Shown here: positions 29,554-37,883 of the stretch, piece by piece
How positions within the stretch are numbered: position 1 is the stretch's first letter
Layout of the letters: every line of letters starts with the position of its first letter
Source: JAKVBK01 sp022447275
GTDB lineage: Bacteria > Pseudomonadota > Alphaproteobacteria > Rhodobacterales > Rhodobacteraceae
Length of the DNA: 64,000 nucleotides
NCBI GenBank assembly: GCA_047125605.1
Contig: CP138932.1
Span: 1,302,001-1,366,000, forward strand
Direction of reading: 5' to 3'
The notes under the pieces: model-generated
Told to the model about the DNA's origin: nothing
The model's input: the letters and a program-made list of their open reading frames with translations, nothing else
Databases searched by the model: none
Position numbers and translations under genes: made by a program

Positions 29554-30204
29554 TCAGGCCAGCCCGCCTTCGTGCTCGAGGAACTGCACGATGGCCTCAA
29601 TACCGGCACCGTGCTTGAGGGCCGCCATCACGTAGGGTCGACTGCCGCGAGCCGCTTTGGTGTCCGCCTCCAGAAGGTCCCGGTCCACATCCACATGAGG
29701 GGCAAGATCTGTCTTGTTCACGATCAGCAAATCAGAGCGGACCACACCGGGCCCTTTCTTGCGCGGGATGTCTTGGCCTGCGGCGGTGTCGATCACATAC
29801 AGTGTCAGGTCTGCCAATTCAGGGCTGAAGGTTGCGGCCAGATTGTCTCCGCCTGACTCTATGAAAACCACATCAAGATCGGGAAACCCCGCGCGCAAAT
29901 CGGACAAAGCAGCAAGGTTGATCGAGGCATCCTCGCGAATGGCAGTATGCGGACAGCCCCCCGTTTCCACACCACGGATGCGCTCGGAAGGCAGCACCTG
30001 CGCCCGTGTCAACGCCTCTGCATCTTCGCGCGTGTAGATGTCATTGGTAATCACGCCGACAGAGTATTTCTGCGTCATGGCCCGACATAGGGCAGCTGTC
30101 AGCGTTGTTTTGCCCGCGCCGACAGGCCCGCCAATGCCAACGCGCAATGGGCCCGTTGTGGCAGAGCCCGCGCGCGGGGCGGCATGAGTGATGTCGTCGG
30201 GCAT
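29554..30204 (-). CDS. ureG: Urease accessory GTPase UreG
   Basis: 216-residue SIMIBI-class GTPase that drives nickel delivery into apo-urease. P-loop GGPVGAGKTTL, the nickel-binding Cys-Pro-His in ETGGCPHTAIREDAS, ESGGDNLAATFSPELADL and NKTDLAPHV are all present. Start ATG 30204 gives normal family length; the frame stays open upstream into ureF sequence. Last gene of ureE-ureF-ureG. Confidence 0.97.
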   Translation of the reverse strand: MPDDITHAAPRAGSATTGPLRVGIGGPVGAGKTTLTAALCRAMTQKYSVGVITNDIYTREDAEALTRAQVLPSERIRGVETGGCPHTAIREDASINLAALSDLRAGFPDLDVVFIESGGDNLAATFSPELADLTLYVIDTAAGQDIPRKKGPGVVRSDLLIVNKTDLAPHVDVDRDLLEADTKAARGSRPYVMAALKHGAGIEAIVQFLEHEGGLA

Positions 30205-30220
30205 AGCCAGTCTCCTGGGA

Positions 30221-30901
30221 TCAACTGCGGAAAATCCGCACTTCCATTGTTTCATGCTCAGCAGCGGCCAGATCGGCGCCGATCGCAGCACTTCCGATAT
30301 CCTCAAGCCCCGCCACTGCGGCCTCCTGCGCAACGCTGTGCGCAACCGGCGCAAGGGCCTCCAATATACGCTGACCTTCGGTTTGGCCGAGGGGTACAAA
30401 GCGGACACAGGCCGACACAAGGCTGGACAATGCTGCCTGCAGATAATGCGCCGCGACAACAGCGTCTGAAAGATGGACAAGGCGCGCACTGGCCACGCCC
30501 ACGGCCACTGGCAGCGCGGCCGGGGAGATATCCCCCTGCCCCATGCCATTCAGCGTACGGGCAAAGGCGCTGCCCTGCTGAAAGGTTTCCTGCCACCGCT
30601 CGGCAGATGGGGCCAGCGCGCGGGCAAGATCGGCAACGCCCTCCGTCCCTTGTCGCGCTGCAATCAGCAAGATGGCATCGGTTCGCAATCCACCAAACCG
30701 AACCACCTGTTCCAGCCAGTCTTCCACCTGGGCAGCGTTAGCCACGCGGCCCGCGGAGATTTCAACCTCGAGGCCTTGCGAATAGGCGAAACTGCCCAAG
30801 GGAAACGCCGGAGACAGCCAACGGCTCAATGTCATCATCTCCAACCCAGCCGCTGCCGTTGTGGCGGGATCAATGCCCTGAGTGGAGGGTTGGTCTGTCA
30901 C
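30221..30901 (-). CDS. ureF: Urease accessory protein UreF
   Basis: 226-residue all-helical accessory protein that joins UreD/UreH and UreG in the activation complex. Typical motif LSRWLSPAFPLGSFAYSQGLE and a C-terminal AAAEHETMEVRIFRS. The start ATG overlaps the ureE stop by four bases, indicating coupled translation. Confidence 0.95.
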   Translation of the reverse strand: MTDQPSTQGIDPATTAAAGLEMMTLSRWLSPAFPLGSFAYSQGLEVEISAGRVANAAQVEDWLEQVVRFGGLRTDAILLIAARQGTEGVADLARALAPSAERWQETFQQGSAFARTLNGMGQGDISPAALPVAVGVASARLVHLSDAVVAAHYLQAALSSLVSACVRFVPLGQTEGQRILEALAPVAHSVAQEAAVAGLEDIGSAAIGADLAAAEHETMEVRIFRS

Positions 30902-31458
30902 TGACCATCCCCGGCGCCATGGGTATGGGTATGCTGATGGGTATGGGTGTGATCGTGGGTGTGGGCATGATCGTGGCCATCCACATGGCCCGTCTCATCC
31001 CCGTGGAAATGGGCGTGGTCATGGCCAAATGTCCGGCCGTGACCGTAGGCACCACCCTCCGGGCGAAACGGCGCAGAAATTTCCCGCACTTCAGCGCCCA
31101 GTTGCTCCAACATGCGTGCCAACACCTTGTCCCGGCGCAGCCGCAGCGCATCAGGCAGGATTTCACAGGGGGCATGCCGGTTACCAATGTGCCAGGCGAT
31201 ACGGGGCAGGTTTTCCGCGCGCACCTCGATCAGGGGCTCAGGCGCCGCTTGCACTGCCACTTGGCCGCCCCCTTCCAGCACCAGCGCGTCTCCATCGTCA
31301 AGCGACGTGGCTTCCGGGAGGTCCACCAATACATCTGCCCCAGAGGTCGACAACCGTTTGCGGCGCAACAAACGCTGATCATAATCGAGCGCCACCACAG
31401 CGTCTTCCGGCCCGGCACCCTGTCGCAAGACGCTATATGCGCGTTTCAGCTCTGACAT
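30898..31458 (-). CDS. ureE: Urease accessory nickel metallochaperone UreE
   Basis: 186 residues from ATG 31458. N-terminal peptide-binding domain and C-terminal metal domain (LPRIAWHIGNRHAPCEI with the conserved His), then a histidine-rich tail of about 40 residues including HTHDHTHTHQHTHTH. Such tails store or buffer nickel. The tail is encoded by imperfect six-base repeats on the DNA (30900-31010), a likely site of length change. It delivers Ni2+ to UreG. Confidence 0.95.
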   Translation of the reverse strand: MSELKRAYSVLRQGAGPEDAVVALDYDQRLLRRKRLSTSGADVLVDLPEATSLDDGDALVLEGGGQVAVQAAPEPLIEVRAENLPRIAWHIGNRHAPCEILPDALRLRRDKVLARMLEQLGAEVREISAPFRPEGGAYGHGRTFGHDHAHFHGDETGHVDGHDHAHTHDHTHTHQHTHTHGAGDGQ

Positions 31459-31758
31459 GTGAGGACGCTCCTTCCGCAGTGTTGCATGCAGAGTACCAAG
31501 GCCAAACCCGACTGCAAGCACCACCAGAGCGGGACATTTCCGAAACAGGAACTGCCTGCATATCGGGCAAATGCGGGCGGAGACAGGTTGTTGCACAGCA
31601 CAAAGAGGATGCAAGCCTCCAGAACAGGCCCGCAGCAGGTGCTACGTTTCGTCTGCCGAGTTTGCGCTCGGCGCCCTCCTGGGAGGCGGAACGCTTGTGA
31701 AAACCTGAAGGGGAACGGCTTTTAGGCCGGCGCGCCGCTCAGAAACCCTCAAACAGGC
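31459..31758. other. Intergenic region DUF1127 gene / ureE
   Basis: 300 bases upstream of ureE. A six-base-pair hairpin GCCGAG/CTCGGC is at 31655-31672 and a short CGCC/GGCG-type repeat follows. No T-tract, coding sequence or RNA gene was recognised. It may carry a promoter for ureEFG. Confidence 0.4.
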
Positions 31759-31977
31759 TCAGCGCCGTTCGAGCTCGTCCACCACAACACGGCCGATGCC
31801 GTCACGGGTCAGGCCCTTGGCGGCCAGATCGGCGTCAGACTGGCCATAAAGGCGATCCGCCAGAAAGGCGGCCCGGTGGGCGGCAAACAGCATGTCGAAC
31901 ACGGCATTCAGCCAGCCGAACGGAGCCACCTTGTGCAAGGTGCCGGAATGGGCGGATGTCGTTGTTGAAGCGGCCAT
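31759..31977 (-). CDS. DUF1127 family small protein
   Basis: 72 residues from ATG 31977 with a strong RBS (GGAGGT). The C-terminal half carries the DUF1127 pattern (LYGQSDADLAAKGLTRDGIGRVVVDEL). In Rhodobacter sphaeroides the DUF1127 protein CcaF1 binds RNA and affects sRNA maturation; whether this one does is inference. It lies inside the urease cluster between ureC and ureE. Unlike the second DUF1127 gene at 61 kb it has no CCTCCTCCC hairpins downstream. Confidence 0.82.
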   Translation of the reverse strand: MAASTTTSAHSGTLHKVAPFGWLNAVFDMLFAAHRAAFLADRLYGQSDADLAAKGLTRDGIGRVVVDELERR

Positions 31978-32149
31978 GACAGACCTCCAGTGCGGTTTGA
32001 ACCTGCCCATCACCTAAGGGGGCGCGCGGCCCCGCACCAGCCACACGAAGGGAAAGCCGCTATGCGTCGCGCGCATGGCAGACCGGGAACAACGGCGCCT
32101 AATGCAATGAGGCCCCACAATTTCTTGGACGAAAGAACTCGGGGCGTGA

Positions 32150-33859
32150 TCAGAACAGGAAGTACCGCTGCGCCATAGGCAGCTTGGCTGCCGGCTCGCA
32201 GGTCAGCAGTTCTCCGTTGGCGCGCACCTCGTATGTCTCGGGGTTCACTTCGATCTCCGGGCACATATCGTTCATGACCATATCGGCCTTGCCGATGCCG
32301 CGGCATGCCTCAACAGGCAGGGTGGCGCGGGCCAGACCAAGCGCATCGCCCAGCCCATCGCCATGGGCTGCCCCCGACACGAAGGCAACGGCAGAGTGCT
32401 CGACAGCGCGGCCCATGGCGCCGAACATCGGGCGTGAGTACACAGGCTGCGGCGTTGGGATCGATGCGTTCGGGTCCCCCATCTGTGCTACGGCGATCGA
32501 GCCGCCCAGCAGCACCATTTCAGGCTTCACTCCGAAAAAGGCCGGGGACCAAAGCGCAAGATCCGCCCGCTTGCCCAGCTCGATCGAGCCTATGTGCCGA
32601 GAAATCCCGTGCGTGATCGCCGGGTTGATCGTGTACTTCGCGATGTAGCGTTTGACGCGGACATTGTCGTTCTCGCCGGTTTCTTCCGGCAGGCGTCCCC
32701 TTTGTACCTTCATCTTATGGGCGGTTTGCCACGTACGTGTGATGACCTCGCCTACGCGGCCCATGGCTTGGCTGTCCGACGCGATGATCGAGAACGCGCC
32801 CATGTCATGCAGAATATCTTCCGCGGCGATCGTTTCCTTGCGGATGCGGCTTTCTGCAAAGGCTACATCTTCCGGGATCGCCTTGTCGAGATGGTGACAG
32901 ACCATGAGCATATCGAGATGCTCTTCCAAAGTGTTGACCGTATAGGGCCTCGTCGGATTGGTGGAGGATGGGATCACATGCGCCTCACCGCACACCTTGA
33001 TGATGTCAGGCGCATGCCCGCCCCCCGCGCCTTCAGTATGGAAGGCATGGATCGTGCGGCCCCCAATGGCCCCTACCGTGTTTTCGACAAAGCCGGACTC
33101 GTTGAGCGTGTCCGTGTGGATCATCACCTGCACGTCCATGTCGTCAGCCACCGAGAGGCAGCAATCGATCGCCGCAGGGGTGGTGCCCCAATCCTCGTGC
33201 AGTTTGAGGGCGCATGCGCCGCCCTTGATCATCTCGACAAGCGCAGCCGGGGTGGCCGCATTGCCCTTTCCGGACAGGCCGATATTCATCGGCACCCCAT
33301 CCATCGCCTGCAGCATGCGCCCGATATGCCAAGGCCCCGGCGTGCAGGTGGTTGCCAGTGTGCCATGGGCCGGGCCAGTGCCCCCGCCCAGCATCGTGGT
33401 CAAACCGGAATGGAGCGCGTCCTCGATCTGCTGGGGGCAGATAAAGTGGATATGGCTGTCAAACCCGCCCGCGGTCAGGATGCGGCCTTCGCCTGCAATC
33501 ACTTCTGTGGCCGGCCCGATAATAATGTCGACGCCGGGCTGGGTATCTGGATTGCCTGCTTTGCCAATGGCGGCGATATAGCCGCCCTTGAGGCCCACAT
33601 CCGCCTTGTAGATCCCCGTGACGTCGACAATCAGCGCATTGGTGATCACCGTGTCCATCGCGCCCTCTGCGCGGGTCACCTGGCTTTGGCCCATCCCGTC
33701 ACGGATCACCTTACCACCACCGAACTTCACCTCCTCGCCATAGGTTGTGAAATCATGTTCGACCTCGATGAACAGCTCCGTGTCCGCCAGACGCACGCGA
33801 TCACCAGTGGTGGGGCCATACATGTCGGCATAGGCAGAGCGGCTGATTTTCGATGGCAT
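32150..33859 (-). CDS. ureC: Urease alpha (catalytic) subunit
   Basis: 569 residues, exact family length, start ATG 33859 with GGAG six bases upstream. Hydrolyses urea to ammonia and carbamate at a di-nickel site. Metal and catalytic residues are visible in FDSHIHFICPQQ (two His), CALKLHEDWG (carbamylated Lys), VMIHTDTLNE and HTEGAGGGHAPD (His), CHHLD (mobile-flap catalytic His) and SDSQAMGR (Asp). Unusually, 545 bases and a terminator separate it from the upstream H1-like gene and ureAB, so it may need its own promoter. Confidence 0.98.
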   Translation of the reverse strand: MPSKISRSAYADMYGPTTGDRVRLADTELFIEVEHDFTTYGEEVKFGGGKVIRDGMGQSQVTRAEGAMDTVITNALIVDVTGIYKADVGLKGGYIAAIGKAGNPDTQPGVDIIIGPATEVIAGEGRILTAGGFDSHIHFICPQQIEDALHSGLTTMLGGGTGPAHGTLATTCTPGPWHIGRMLQAMDGVPMNIGLSGKGNAATPAALVEMIKGGACALKLHEDWGTTPAAIDCCLSVADDMDVQVMIHTDTLNESGFVENTVGAIGGRTIHAFHTEGAGGGHAPDIIKVCGEAHVIPSSTNPTRPYTVNTLEEHLDMLMVCHHLDKAIPEDVAFAESRIRKETIAAEDILHDMGAFSIIASDSQAMGRVGEVITRTWQTAHKMKVQRGRLPEETGENDNVRVKRYIAKYTINPAITHGISRHIGSIELGKRADLALWSPAFFGVKPEMVLLGGSIAVAQMGDPNASIPTPQPVYSRPMFGAMGRAVEHSAVAFVSGAAHGDGLGDALGLARATLPVEACRGIGKADMVMNDMCPEIEVNPETYEVRANGELLTCEPAAKLPMAQRYFLF

Positions 33860-34343
33860 CACGGTCTCCAATTCACAGCAAACGGCTTGCTAGAGAAAAC
33901 ATCGCAACGTAGCCGGGGAACAAGTGAGAATCGGCATGCGCGCCAATCTCAGTGCGCAGTTGCACAGCATTTAGGCGCTTTCAGCGGAAACGAACGCGTT
34001 GGAGTAAGCCGCCCAGCCCCGACAGATCAAGCGGGGATGTATACGCATGGGTAATCCGGCACATGCAGATACATCTGCCCCAAGGCGCTATTTCAATCTG
34101 ATATCAGTAGGTTGGCAACGCTTGCTGCCCGCAGCTCGTACGGCCCGCCAGTTTTAGCGGCGCGGGCCACGTTGCGGTTCGTCCCGTACCGGGATCGGTA
34201 CCGGGCGGGGTGCTGGCGTAAAAATGCCGAGAAGCCGTTCGATGAGGTCTTGCATGTTAGGACCGCTCCACTGTCGCTTATCGTTTACGTTACTCTACCA
34301 GCATATGGGTGCAAGTTGTTTACCGTTCCATAATGTCGCTGGT
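33860..34343. other. Long intergenic stretch upstream of ureC
   Basis: About 480 bases between the terminator after the H1-like gene and ureC. It is less GC-biased than its surroundings, with short symmetric GGTACC/CCGGG sequence near 34185-34207. No coding sequence, tRNA or known riboswitch could be recognised on either strand. It probably carries the ureC promoter and 5' leader. Confidence 0.45.
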
Positions 34344-34387
34344 AAAAAATGCGGGGTCTGCACCATTTCACAGCTTTCAGCAGACCC
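34344..34387 (-). terminator. Intrinsic terminator after the H1-like gene
   Basis: On the minus strand GGGTCTGC (34387-34380) pairs perfectly with GCAGACCC (34361-34354) around an 18-base loop, followed within four bases by six T (34349-34344). It begins 18 bases after the stop codon. The loop is long, but stem and T-tract are convincing. It would end the ureD-ureA-ureB-H1-like transcript before ureC. Confidence 0.7.
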
Positions 34388-34404
34388 AGGGCCCGTTATT
34401 TCGA

Positions 34405-35022
34405 TTATTTTGCAGTCTTCTGACGCGGCTTTGCCGCCGTAGAGGCCTTGGTGCTGCGTGCCTTGCTAGCGGGGGCCTGTTTGGGCGCTGCCTGCTTTGT
34501 CACAACCCCGGTATCGGGCGCAGCCTTCGCGGAGGCCGCTTTCGCCGGTTTCGGTTTAGCCGCCTTTTTTGGAGCGGCTTTGACCTCCGTCGCCAAAGAG
34601 GGCTCCGGCGCTGCCTGCTTGCGCGTCGTGGAGGCTGCTTTCTTGCGCGCAGTTTTGGGGGCGGCCTTGGGGACAGCCTCTGCGGCAGGTTTTGCCCGTC
34701 CAGGCTTGGCCTCTGCGGGCTGAGGCGGCACAGCCCGAGCAGCCGGTGCTCTGCGTGCGCGCCGGGCTGAATCCAGTGTGGTCACGGCCGCTGCCGGCTT
34801 GGGTTTGGCAGCTGTTTTGCGCCGCGCGACAGGTGCCGGTTTGGAGGAGGCCGGTTTGGAAGGGGTCGCGGCGCGGGGGGACGGTTGCACCTGCAGACTG
34901 TCCTGCCAGCTTTCCGCCATCCCATAGGCGATATGCGTCATCTCAAACTGGGCTTCCACTGCCCGGGTCCAAAACGCAAGGCTGACGCGCCAGTAATCAA
35001 TCGGGGTCATCATTTGAAACAT
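34405..35022 (-). CDS. Ala/Lys/Pro-rich protein with histone H1-like tail
   Basis: 205 residues from ATG 35022 (RBS GGGAGCGG). The first 45 residues (MFQMMTPIDYWRVSLAFWTR, then EAQFEMTHIAYGMAESW) are amphipathic and resemble a short phasin-like helix. The remainder is low-complexity Ala/Lys/Pro with repeated KPAA/AAPKKA units, as in bacterial H1-like and PhaF-type proteins. It lies between ureB and ureC. Possible roles are nucleoid binding or polyhydroxyalkanoate-granule segregation; no enzyme function is implied, and no direct link to urease is known to me. Confidence 0.75.
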   Translation of the reverse strand: MFQMMTPIDYWRVSLAFWTRAVEAQFEMTHIAYGMAESWQDSLQVQPSPRAATPSKPASSKPAPVARRKTAAKPKPAAAVTTLDSARRARRAPAARAVPPQPAEAKPGRAKPAAEAVPKAAPKTARKKAASTTRKQAAPEPSLATEVKAAPKKAAKPKPAKAASAKAAPDTGVVTKQAAPKQAPASKARSTKASTAAKPRQKTAK

Positions 35023-35078
35023 CGTCCGCTCCCTTTTTGGGTGTTCAGCTGCCGTATCGCGCATCTGCCAGCACGGGC

Positions 35079-35384
35079 TTAAAGCGCGCCCATGACCTTC
35101 TTGTTAAAACCGTAAACCTCACGCTTTCCCGACAGCGGCACAAGCGTGACATCCCTGCCCTGACCCGGCTCAAACCGCACGGCCGTTCCGGCGGCGATAT
35201 CCAGCCGCAGGCCCCGCGCCGCAGCCCTGTCAAACTCCAGCGCCGGGTTGGTTTCAGCAAAGTGGTAGTGGCTGCCCACCTGAATCGGTCGATCGCCGGT
35301 GTTTTGCACATACAGGGTCGTTTCCGTGCTCTGCGCGTTCAAGGTAATGTCGCCAGGGGCAGGTATGATTTCTCCGGGGCGCAT
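35079..35384 (-). CDS. ureB: Urease beta subunit
   Basis: 101 residues from ATG 35384, preceded by GAGGAG seven bases upstream; a TTG two codons earlier is less likely. Contains the family segments MRPGEIIPAPGDITLN, VGSHYHFAETNPALEFDR and AVRFEPGQ. Non-catalytic structural subunit of the UreABC trimer. It follows ureA by 11 bases. Confidence 0.96.
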   Translation of the reverse strand: MRPGEIIPAPGDITLNAQSTETTLYVQNTGDRPIQVGSHYHFAETNPALEFDRAAARGLRLDIAAGTAVRFEPGQGRDVTLVPLSGKREVYGFNKKVMGAL

Positions 35385-35395
35385 GGCCAATCTCC

Positions 35396-35698
35396 TCAGC
35401 GGATCGGATGGTGGACGGTGACAAGCTTGGTGCCGTCAGGAAAGGTGGCTTCCACTTGCACTTCGTGGATCATCTCCGGGATGCCTTCCATGCAGTCGCC
35501 CGCAGAAACAACGCCAGCGCCGGCCTCCATCAGATCAGCAACCGACCGGCCATCCCGAGCGCCCTCCACGACGAAATCCGAAATCAGGGCAATCGCTTCA
35601 GGGTAATTCAACTTAACGCCGCGTTCGAGGCGGTTGCGGGCAACCATGGCGGCCATGCTCACCAGCAGTTTGTCTTTCTCACGGGGGGTCAGGTTCAT
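35396..35698 (-). CDS. ureA: Urease gamma subunit
   Basis: 100 residues, the family's normal length. MNLTPREKDKLLVSMAAMVA, LNYPEAIALISDFVVEGARD and the C-terminal TVHHPIR are diagnostic. Small structural subunit. It is preceded by ureD with a 50-base spacer and followed by ureB. Confidence 0.97.
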   Translation of the reverse strand: MNLTPREKDKLLVSMAAMVARNRLERGVKLNYPEAIALISDFVVEGARDGRSVADLMEAGAGVVSAGDCMEGIPEMIHEVQVEATFPDGTKLVTVHHPIR

Positions 35699-35748
35699 TC
35701 CCGGTCCTCTTTAGCCTTGGGCAGTTTGCCCGTTACGCTTCATATCAC

Positions 35749-36606
35749 TCAAATTTGCCAAACACGCGGCAACGGGGCCGCCCGCAGACGTGTCAGCACC
35801 TCGGCCAACGCTTTGCGCAAGGGCCAACCGTCATGCGCTGCCAGACGGATAACACATTTCCCATCCCACGCAGAAGAAGCCGCCCGGACACCCCCGCAGG
35901 TTTCTGCAAGATACCGCCGCACGGTTGCGATCTGATCTTCCACGCCGGGGGCAACCCATATCACCGAGGCGACAGCGCGCGCATCGCCCAGCAACGCCCC
36001 CTGCCCCGGCAGCAAGGCCCCGGGGCGCAGACGCACCGCGTCAATCACCAACGGCACCCCGTCGCGCCATATTTCGCGCCGGTCGTTCAGGTGACACTGG
36101 GCGACCGTCTCGCCCATCGCAGCACGCCCCAGCACCAATGTTTCCGCATAGAGCAACTCAGCCCCAGCCGCGAGATCGATGCGTGTGTTGCGCTCGAGGG
36201 CGGATCCCTCATAGAGGATGGTTTCCTGCGGCAGCCAATCGACAGCCCCACCCGCCCCAACCTGCACCCGCATCCGCGCCCGCGCCACACCTGTGGAAGA
36301 GGTATAAATCCGTTCTGCAGTTTGGGTGGTGGCCACCGCCCGCGCATTCGGTCCCAATTCAAGTGCCCATTCTAGCAGATCCCCGCCGGTCAGCCCGCCA
36401 GCCGTATTGAGAAAAACAACCTCCGGATCAGGGGCGTGCACGCGCGGCAAAAATACCTTGGCGGCCCCCGCTTGCCGCAATCCTGTCAGACAGGCCCCGC
36501 GCGCACCCGCCGCCAGCGCGACGCGCGCCTGCCCCTTCACCCGCTGCATCGGAGCAGGGGCGGCGGAACCGGGTGTCGGCTTGAGGCGGGCAGCAGCGCT
36601 GGTCAT
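35749..36606 (-). CDS. ureD: Urease accessory protein UreD
   Basis: About 285 residues from ATG 36606 (a GTG two codons earlier at 36612 is possible). Scaffold for the UreDFG activation complex and proposed nickel tunnel. Motifs include FLNTAGGLTGGDLLEWAL, TTQTAERIYTSSTG and DWLPQETILYEGSALER. First gene of the urease cluster on this strand, divergent from pyrC. Confidence 0.95.
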   Translation of the reverse strand: MTSAAARLKPTPGSAAPAPMQRVKGQARVALAAGARGACLTGLRQAGAAKVFLPRVHAPDPEVVFLNTAGGLTGGDLLEWALELGPNARAVATTQTAERIYTSSTGVARARMRVQVGAGGAVDWLPQETILYEGSALERNTRIDLAAGAELLYAETLVLGRAAMGETVAQCHLNDRREIWRDGVPLVIDAVRLRPGALLPGQGALLGDARAVASVIWVAPGVEDQIATVRRYLAETCGGVRAASSAWDGKCVIRLAAHDGWPLRKALAEVLTRLRAAPLPRVWQI

Positions 36607-36760
36607 GCTCACACGCTAGGCGAGGGCGCACAGGGCAGCAAGGCGCCTGCCCCAACCCCAAGACAAAGCGCACAAAAAACAGGCAGAAGCACCGCACCCC
36701 GCAGCGGCACGCTCAAAGAAAGGGCTGGCGATGGGCAGCCGGGGGCGGTAACGCAGAACC

Positions 36761-37804
36761 ATGACACAGACTCTGACGCTTCGCCGCCCTGACGACTTTC
36801 ACCTGCACCTGCGCGATGGCGCTATGCTGCGGACCGTGCTGCCGGAAACAGCACGGGATTTTGCCCGCGCGATCATCATGCCGAACCTCGTACCACCGGT
36901 GGTTACAGGGGCAGATGCGCGTGCATATCAGGGCCGGATCATGGAAGCCCTGCCCAAAGATGCGCCGTTCGAGCCTTTGATGACGCTGTACCTCACCGAG
37001 GAAACCGATCCAGAAGATTTGGTGGCAGCCCATGCTTCTGGCTTGATCACGGCCGTGAAGCTCTACCCGGCCGGGGCGACAACCAATTCCCAATCCGGTG
37101 TGCGCGATGTCGAAAAGGTGCAGCCCGTGCTGGATGCAATGGCAGAGGCGGGCGTGCCACTCTGCGTGCATGGCGAGGTGACAACCCACGATGTCGACAT
37201 CTTTGACCGCGAGCAGGTGTTCATCGAGACCGTGCTCGATCCCTTGCGCCGCCGCACGCCGGGCCTGAAGGTGATCATGGAACATATCACCACCTCCCAC
37301 GCGCTTGACTATCTGCGCGAAGGCGGACCGCTGCTCGGCGCCACGGTCACCACCCATCACCTGATGATTGACCGCAATCACATGCTGGTGGGCGGGGTGC
37401 GCCCCCATTACTACTGCCTGCCCATCGTGAAACGTGCCACGCACCGCGCAGCGCTTGCAGAGGCAGCCACATCCGGGCAGGAGCGCCTTTTCCTCGGCAC
37501 GGACAGCGCCCCCCATCTGGATGGTGCGAAGCTGTCGGCCTGCGGGTGTGCTGGCGTGTTTTCCGCTTCCAATACGATGGCGTGCCTCGCCCAGTTGTTT
37601 GAGGAGGCCGACGCGCTCGACAAGCTGGAAGCGTTCACCTCAAGCATCGGGGCCACATTCTATGGCCTGCCGCTCAATCCCGACACGATCACCCTTGAAC
37701 GCAGCGACGCACCGGTGCCCGTGCCGGCAGGCCTTGATGTGCCGGGCGAAGGCAGCCTCACCGTGTTTGACCCCGCGCGCCCAATCCACTGGCGCGTGCT
37801 CTAG
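36761..37804 (+). CDS. pyrC: Dihydroorotase (class II)
   Basis: 347-residue zinc amidohydrolase that cyclises carbamoyl-aspartate to dihydroorotate in pyrimidine synthesis. E. coli-type length. Metal ligands in DDFHLHLRDG, carbamylated Lys in ITAVKLYPAGATTNS, His in CVHGEVT and MEHITT, and the catalytic Asp in LGTDSAPH. Followed after about 80 bases by pyrE, so the two pyrimidine genes are probably one transcript. Confidence 0.97.
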   Translation: MTQTLTLRRPDDFHLHLRDGAMLRTVLPETARDFARAIIMPNLVPPVVTGADARAYQGRIMEALPKDAPFEPLMTLYLTEETDPEDLVAAHASGLITAVKLYPAGATTNSQSGVRDVEKVQPVLDAMAEAGVPLCVHGEVTTHDVDIFDREQVFIETVLDPLRRRTPGLKVIMEHITTSHALDYLREGGPLLGATVTTHHLMIDRNHMLVGGVRPHYYCLPIVKRATHRAALAEAATSGQERLFLGTDSAPHLDGAKLSACGCAGVFSASNTMACLAQLFEEADALDKLEAFTSSIGATFYGLPLNPDTITLERSDAPVPVPAGLDVPGEGSLTVFDPARPIHWRVL

Positions 37805-37883
37805 CCGGCGGCGCCACCCCACCCTTTTCGAATCCGCCGCCCCGGTCTAAGCGGTGCCAACACAGTCCTGCAGGAGCCGCTCC

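Noticed and set aside
33860..34404. A riboswitch (nickel or guanidine type) upstream of ureC
   Set aside because: No conserved core of those classes could be recognised. Only the terminator of the preceding gene is supported.
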